From NCBI GenBank assembly GCA_964651325.1, contig CAZYXP010000232.1, positions 1 through 5,330 on the forward strand: a stretch of DNA of 5,330 nt, read 5' to 3'. The DNA is from JADFOB01 sp964651325 (lineage in GTDB: Bacteria > Planctomycetota > Phycisphaerae > UBA1845). Under the pieces are notes generated by a model. The model did no database searches. It was not told the DNA's origin and was given only the letters and a program-made list of their open reading frames with translations. Below are positions 5,328 through 5,330 of this stretch, piece after piece. The position numbers were made by a program, and so were the translations under genes. Each line of letters opens with the position of its first letter. Position 1 is the first letter of the stretch.

Positions 5328-5330
5328 GCT

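Overview
The window looks like a piece of a planctomycete-type chromosome. Three things suggest this: a secreted PQQ-like beta-propeller protein that opens with WPQFRGP, a large secreted parallel beta-helix protein built from Pmp-like repeats, and the C-terminal IPTVSQWG sorting signal on that beta-helix protein. This is an inference from family content; there is no rRNA or other taxonomic marker here. I found no tRNA, rRNA, CRISPR array, transposase or integrase.

Layout. Positions 1-114 may hold the last codons of a plus-strand gene that enters from the left. A small minus-strand gene of unknown function (103-309) faces a plus-strand gene (419-751) for a probable ribbon-helix-helix (RHH) DNA-binding protein. 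The shared control region holds a good minus-strand promoter and a perfect 12-bp palindrome (318-329) lying on its -10 box, a plausible operator for the RHH protein. The 3' end of the RHH gene is odd: the coding-like signal moves from its own frame to the next frame near position 680 and runs on to about 800. Either there is a second, overlapping small gene or the gene is frameshifted.

Three well-supported genes then lie on the minus strand. From right to left these are a stand-alone CheY-like receiver (4938-5315), the beta-helix/IPTL-CTERM protein (2642-4591) and the PQQ-like beta-propeller protein (967-2301). Gaps of about 340 bases separate them, and the beta-helix gene has its own promoter and Shine-Dalgarno site, so they are probably separate transcription units rather than one operon. 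The two large proteins each carry a signal peptide and should act outside the cytoplasm. The receiver is cytoplasmic and would be phosphorylated by a histidine kinase that is not in the window.

I see no complete new system. The parts most worth a second look are the divergent small-gene locus with its palindrome and frame switch (about 100-860), a protein-like orphan stretch at 861-970, and paired GC-rich palindromes at 4761-4810.
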